The notes under the pieces are model-generated. The model worked only from the letters and a program-made list of their open reading frames with translations, was not told the origin of the DNA and did no database searches. Both the position numbers and the translations under genes were made by a program. Below, piece by piece: positions 61,406-64,000 of a stretch of DNA of 64,000 nucleotides (its first letter is position 1; every line of letters starts with the position of its first letter). The DNA comes from Frankiales bacterium (GTDB lineage Bacteria; Actinomycetota; Actinomycetes; Mycobacteriales; SCTD01): positions 21,336 to 85,335 of the forward strand of contig JAODND010000089.1 of assembly GCA_025465465.1 (NCBI GenBank). The letters are read 5' to 3'.

Positions 61406-62140
61406 TCAGGCAGTGCGCTTGCCCCGTCGCGACTGGCGGCGGCTCGGGGCTGCCATCGCGGGCGGGGCGGGTTGGGCGGACAGGGACAGGCCTCGCTGCT
61501 CAGCGAGGGCGACGAGGGCGTCCATCAGCAGCTCCTGCTGCCGACGGAAGGGTGCCTCGCCTGAATGGATCTCCTCCATGCCCGGCGTCGCCGCCAGCAG
61601 CAGGTGGTTGACCGCGAGGCCGCGCATCGCCGAGAAGACCAGTGCGCGGAAGTCCTCGTCATCGGCCGCCGACCCCAACGCCTCGTGTACCAGTCTGCCG
61701 ACGGGCTCCTGGCTCACCCGCAGGGTCTCGTCGATGATGCCCCTGGCGTCCGGTGAGGCATCGGTGTCGTAGCGCATCTCGATGAGGAGCTGGACCCACG
61801 CGAAGTAGTTGGGTGTTCCGTAGAAGCGCACGATGAGGTCGAACAGCTCGGCGAGCCGCCCCCTCCCCGGAGGCTGGGTGAACTGGAAGTCCCCGGCCGT
61901 GCCGGCGAAGCCGACAGCGTGACGCTGCAGCGCCGCCGCCATCAGGCGACTGCGGGTCCCGAAGTGGTGCTGGATCACGCCCCACGTCACACCTGCCCGC
62001 CGGGCGATCTCGTTGCTCGACGCCCGATAGATGCCGCGCTCGAGAATGGTCGCCAGTGCTGCGTCGAGCACGCGTTGCTGGGTCGCTTGACCGTCTCGCG
62101 GCTCTGAGCGGCGCCGGGCCGCGGGCGCGCTGTCCGTCAT
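61406..62140 (-). CDS. TetR-family regulator, candidate for the CATAGT operators
   Basis: A 244-residue regulator with an N-terminal helix-turn-helix (TQQRVLDAALATILERGIYRASSNEIARRAGVTWGVIQHHFGTR, about 20-63) and a ligand-binding helical domain. The ATG at 62140 has GAGGA upstream. It is the third gene after the DUF35 and Ltp genes, transcribed from operator 4, so it may be autoregulated. It is the only regulator gene in the island. The assignment of the operators to it is inference from position. Confidence 0.85.
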   Translation of the reverse strand: MTDSAPAARRRSEPRDGQATQQRVLDAALATILERGIYRASSNEIARRAGVTWGVIQHHFGTRSRLMAAALQRHAVGFAGTAGDFQFTQPPGRGRLAELFDLIVRFYGTPNYFAWVQLLIEMRYDTDASPDARGIIDETLRVSQEPVGRLVHEALGSAADDEDFRALVFSAMRGLAVNHLLLAATPGMEEIHSGEAPFRRQQELLMDALVALAEQRGLSLSAQPAPPAMAAPSRRQSRRGKRTA

Positions 62141-62182
62141 GGCGTCCTCAGGTCGGCGGTCGGTTGGGCAGGAATGTACAGG

Positions 62183-63346
62183 TCAGTCAAGGCGCTGCAG
62201 GACCATCGCCGCGATGCCGCTGGCCACGATGACGTTGCGCGCGTCTGGCAGCTGGTTCGCCGACTGCGATCGGACCTGACGCACCCCTTCGGCGATGTTG
62301 TTCATCCCGTGGATGTAGGCCTCTCCGAGCAAGCCGCCGTGCGTGTTCACGGGCAGCCGCCCGCCTCGGCCGAGCTGGCCGCTGGTGACGAACTCGCGGA
62401 GCTCGCCCCGCGGACACAACCGGAGCTCCTCGAGCTGCACGAAGACGGCCGGGCTGAACGCGTCGTAGAGCATGGCCGCGTCCATGTCGTGCGGCCGCAA
62501 CTCACCTGCCCACAGCGCCTGCCCGACGGCGCGTGCGGCCGGCATCCCGGCGAGATCATCGCCGTAGAACCCCACGATCGGGTTGAAGTCCGTCGTGGTC
62601 CGGAGCGCACCCGCCGCGAGCCTCGCGCCCCCCGAGGGTGCGTCGGCCGCCCGTTCCGCGGAGGTGACGACGAGGCCGACACCGCCATCGCTCTCCTGGC
62701 AGCAGTCGAGCAGACGCAGGACCGGCTCGGCGATCCAGCGGGAGTTCTGATGGTCGTCGTGGGTGATGGGCCGTCCGTAGAACCACGCTGCCGGGTTGGT
62801 CGAGGCCCAGTCGCGGCAGGCGACCGAGTAGTGCCCGAGATCGCTGTTGGTCAGTCCGACCGACGCCATGTATCGCTGGAACTGCAGGCCAGCCCACTTC
62901 GCGGGGGTGTCGAGACCGAACGGCGTGTACCAGCTGGTGTCGACGCTGTCCGTCGTCCGAACCCGGTCGGTCGTCGTCGGCTGACCGTACCGCCGCTGCG
63001 ATCGCTCGTTGAAGGCCCGCCAGACGAGCACTGCGCGAGCCGCTCCGGACGCCACGGCCGTTGCGGCCTGCAGGACGGCAGCGACCGAACCGGCTCCGCC
63101 GTACGGCATCCGCGACGCCCAGCGGAGCTGCTTTACGCCCAGGCCCGGCGCGAGAGCTGTCTCCGCGTTGTTGTCGACCGTGAAGGTGACGAAGCCGTCG
63201 ATCTCACTCGGTTGCAGGCCGGCGTCCGCGATCGCCGCACGGCTGCACTCAAGCGCCAGCTGCAGCTCGCTGCGTCCGGAGTTCTTGGAGAACTCGGTCG
63301 CGCCGACACCCGCGATGGCCGTCTGCCTGAGCCTGAGGGGATCCAC
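62183..63346 (-). CDS. Thiolase-fold Ltp-type protein (putative retro-aldolase), second copy
   Basis: A 387-residue Ltp-group protein (GVGATEFSKNSGRSE; SRMPYGGAGSVAAVL; MLYDAFSPAVFVQLEEL; NTHGGLLGEAYIHGMN), similar in layout to the 53938 protein but clearly diverged. Paired with the DUF35 gene 57 bases upstream in the same transcript. Two such pairs suggest two successive side-chain cleavages or two substrates. The start is probably GTG 63346, whose ribosome site is very close. Confidence 0.83.
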   Translation of the reverse strand: MDPLRLRQTAIAGVGATEFSKNSGRSELQLALECSRAAIADAGLQPSEIDGFVTFTVDNNAETALAPGLGVKQLRWASRMPYGGAGSVAAVLQAATAVASGAARAVLVWRAFNERSQRRYGQPTTTDRVRTTDSVDTSWYTPFGLDTPAKWAGLQFQRYMASVGLTNSDLGHYSVACRDWASTNPAAWFYGRPITHDDHQNSRWIAEPVLRLLDCCQESDGGVGLVVTSAERAADAPSGGARLAAGALRTTTDFNPIVGFYGDDLAGMPAARAVGQALWAGELRPHDMDAAMLYDAFSPAVFVQLEELRLCPRGELREFVTSGQLGRGGRLPVNTHGGLLGEAYIHGMNNIAEGVRQVRSQSANQLPDARNVIVASGIAAMVLQRLD

Positions 63347-63403
63347 CTCAGCACATCCCTGTCGACCCGGCCGGCCGCCTCTCGAGGCAGTGCGCGACGG
63401 TGC

Positions 63404-63793
63404 TCACCGGCGTGGCCGGAACACGGGCTGGGCACCGCCTTCGTGGGTTTCGAACTCCACGTCCACGAGCATGTCGACGGTCAGCTCATCGAGTTCTGCG
63501 CCCACGAGCGCGCTCACGATCCGGGGACCCTCTTCCAAGGCGACGATCGCCGCGATGCGGGGCGGGGCGCCAGGGCTGACGGGATGGCGGGGCAGGATGT
63601 AGCTGTAGAGGGTGCCTCGCCCGCAGGCGGCGGTCATGGTGGACTCGGCTGACCCGCACTTCGCGCAGCTTGGCCGTGGAGGATGGCGGAACTCATGACA
63701 GCTGAAGCAAGCCTGCAGCATCAGCCGACCCTCACCCGCGGCCGCCCAAAAGCCTTGTGAACTGTCTGAGATGGCATCCGGCACAGGGTGCAT
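63404..63793 (-). CDS. OB-fold zinc-ribbon (DUF35) protein, second copy
   Basis: A 129-residue DUF35 protein. CFSC and CAKC zinc pairs are separated by HEFRHPPRPS, and an OB fold ends in VDVEFETHEGGAQPVF. It is similar to the protein at 53507. The ATG at 63793 lies inside operator 4, so the message is probably leaderless. A longer start at 63832 would read through the operator and is less likely. Partner of the downstream Ltp gene. Confidence 0.82.
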   Translation of the reverse strand: MHPVPDAISDSSQGFWAAAGEGRLMLQACFSCHEFRHPPRPSCAKCGSAESTMTAACGRGTLYSYILPRHPVSPGAPPRIAAIVALEEGPRIVSALVGAELDELTVDMLVDVEFETHEGGAQPVFRPRR

Positions 63794-63807
63794 AGTAAAC
63801 GCTATGC
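63790..63807. promoter_or_regulatory. Inverted-repeat operator 4 (GCATAG-N6-CTATGC)
   Basis: GCATAG, TAAACG, CTATGC. Aligned to the others it reads CATAGT-AAAC-GCTATG, one mismatch from the consensus. It lies between the DUF35/Ltp/TetR operon and the plus-strand gene at 63853. The DUF35 start codon is within the left half. Confidence 0.65.
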
Positions 63808-63852
63808 AACGCCGGCGACAACGCCGGTACATGGCGGACCTCTTCGCCGATC

Positions 63853-64000
63853 ATGACGCGAGTCACGGCAGGGTGGGAGGGTGAGCGGGTGGACGGGCAG
63901 TCGCATGCGGCGCACCTGTTGCGCGAGCTCGGACTCGACGGGCAGCCGCCGCGCGGTGACTCTCCGTCGAACGCCTGGGCGGCCAGCGGCGGCATGGCCC
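63853..64000 (+). CDS. N-terminus of a probable CaiB/BaiF CoA-transferase
   Basis: An open frame to the right edge, about 49 codons. The visible sequence SHAAHLLRELGLDG, then NAWAASGGMA resembles the start of class III CoA-transferase-like proteins (WAASGxMA). An alternative start is GTG 63889 with GGGAGGG upstream. It is divergent from the DUF35 operon across operator 4. The assignment is tentative because most of the protein is outside the window. Confidence 0.45.
   Translation, partial: MTRVTAGWEGERVDGQSHAAHLLRELGLDGQPPRGDSPSNAWAASGGMA

Noticed and set aside
27621..62180. Shared GAATGTAYA string at 27621, 43701 and 62173 as a regulatory motif
   Set aside because: One copy is the coding end of the 25983 gene and the others differ in surroundings; probably chance in AT-rich patches.
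1..64000. CRISPR array, rRNA genes or insertion sequences
   Set aside because: I saw no regularly spaced direct repeats, rRNA-like sequence or transposase motifs in the window.

Overview
The window is high-GC actinobacterial DNA. It carries four luciferase-like (F420/FMN) oxidoreductases, an arabinofuranosyltransferase locus of the aftD type, GTG and TTG starts, and dense ATGA/GTGA stop-start overlaps. The genus cannot be read from the sequence. An aftD-type locus by itself does not prove a mycolic-acid envelope.

Layout. (1) 1-5135 looks like the right end of an integrated element. It holds small accessory genes (SEC-C, DUF6907, zinc-cysteine and unknown proteins) and an XRE/ImmA peptidase gene with a partner. 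It stops at 5091-5135, which is only the 3' part (anticodon loop to CCA) of an elongator tRNA-Met, the expected displaced attachment site. (2) 5486-10787 is a minus-strand operon (NTF2-like, SDR, LLM, SDR, esterase) divergent from an IclR regulator. (3) 10920-25807 is mixed: a secreted LVIVD protein, a DacA-like carboxypeptidase divergent from VanZ/OmpR/histidine kinase genes, redox genes (LLM plus F420-reductase-like, LUD protein, cNMP/thioredoxin-reductase fusion), a tandem hexapeptide protein, a LuxR-type ATPase regulator, a cysteine-less isochorismatase-fold protein and another LLM. (4) 25983-35648 is a cell-envelope glycan locus: GT-C-like membrane protein, DUF2613 peptide, GT4, methyltransferase, AftD, DUF3068 and GT2, with gene content resembling mycobacterial Rv0224c-Rv0227c plus Rv0236A/Rv0236c. 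(5) 35702-42517 is a branched-chain-amino-acid-type ABC importer operon ending in an esterase-like hydrolase. (6) 42525-64000 is a large acyl-CoA catabolic island.

The island contains an acyl-CoA dehydrogenase, an AtuA homologue, an LLM, a crotonase, a biotin-dependent acyl-CoA carboxylase, two amidohydrolases, a P450, two DUF35/Ltp-type thiolase pairs, a TesB thioesterase, two tiny desulforedoxin-type proteins, an acyl-CoA synthetase, CoA-transferases and a TetR regulator. AtuA, carboxylase, dehydrogenase and crotonase recall the acyclic-terpene (atu) pathway. The Ltp/DUF35 pairs recall steroid side-chain retro-aldolases. The likely substrate is therefore a branched isoprenoid or steroid-like acid, which is inference.

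The two main observations are in this island. First, a 16-bp inverted repeat, CATAGT-N4-ACTATG, lies at the head of its transcription units at 43709, 50903, 55985 and 63790. It covers the likely -10 region and transcription start, and in two cases the start codon itself. The TetR gene is the last gene of one of these operons and is the obvious candidate regulator. Second, tandem overlapping genes of 49 and 47 codons (56039-56321) both encode the exact desulforedoxin spacing C-x2-C-x15-C-C and sit directly before an acyl-CoA synthetase. The second is easily missed because it is so short.
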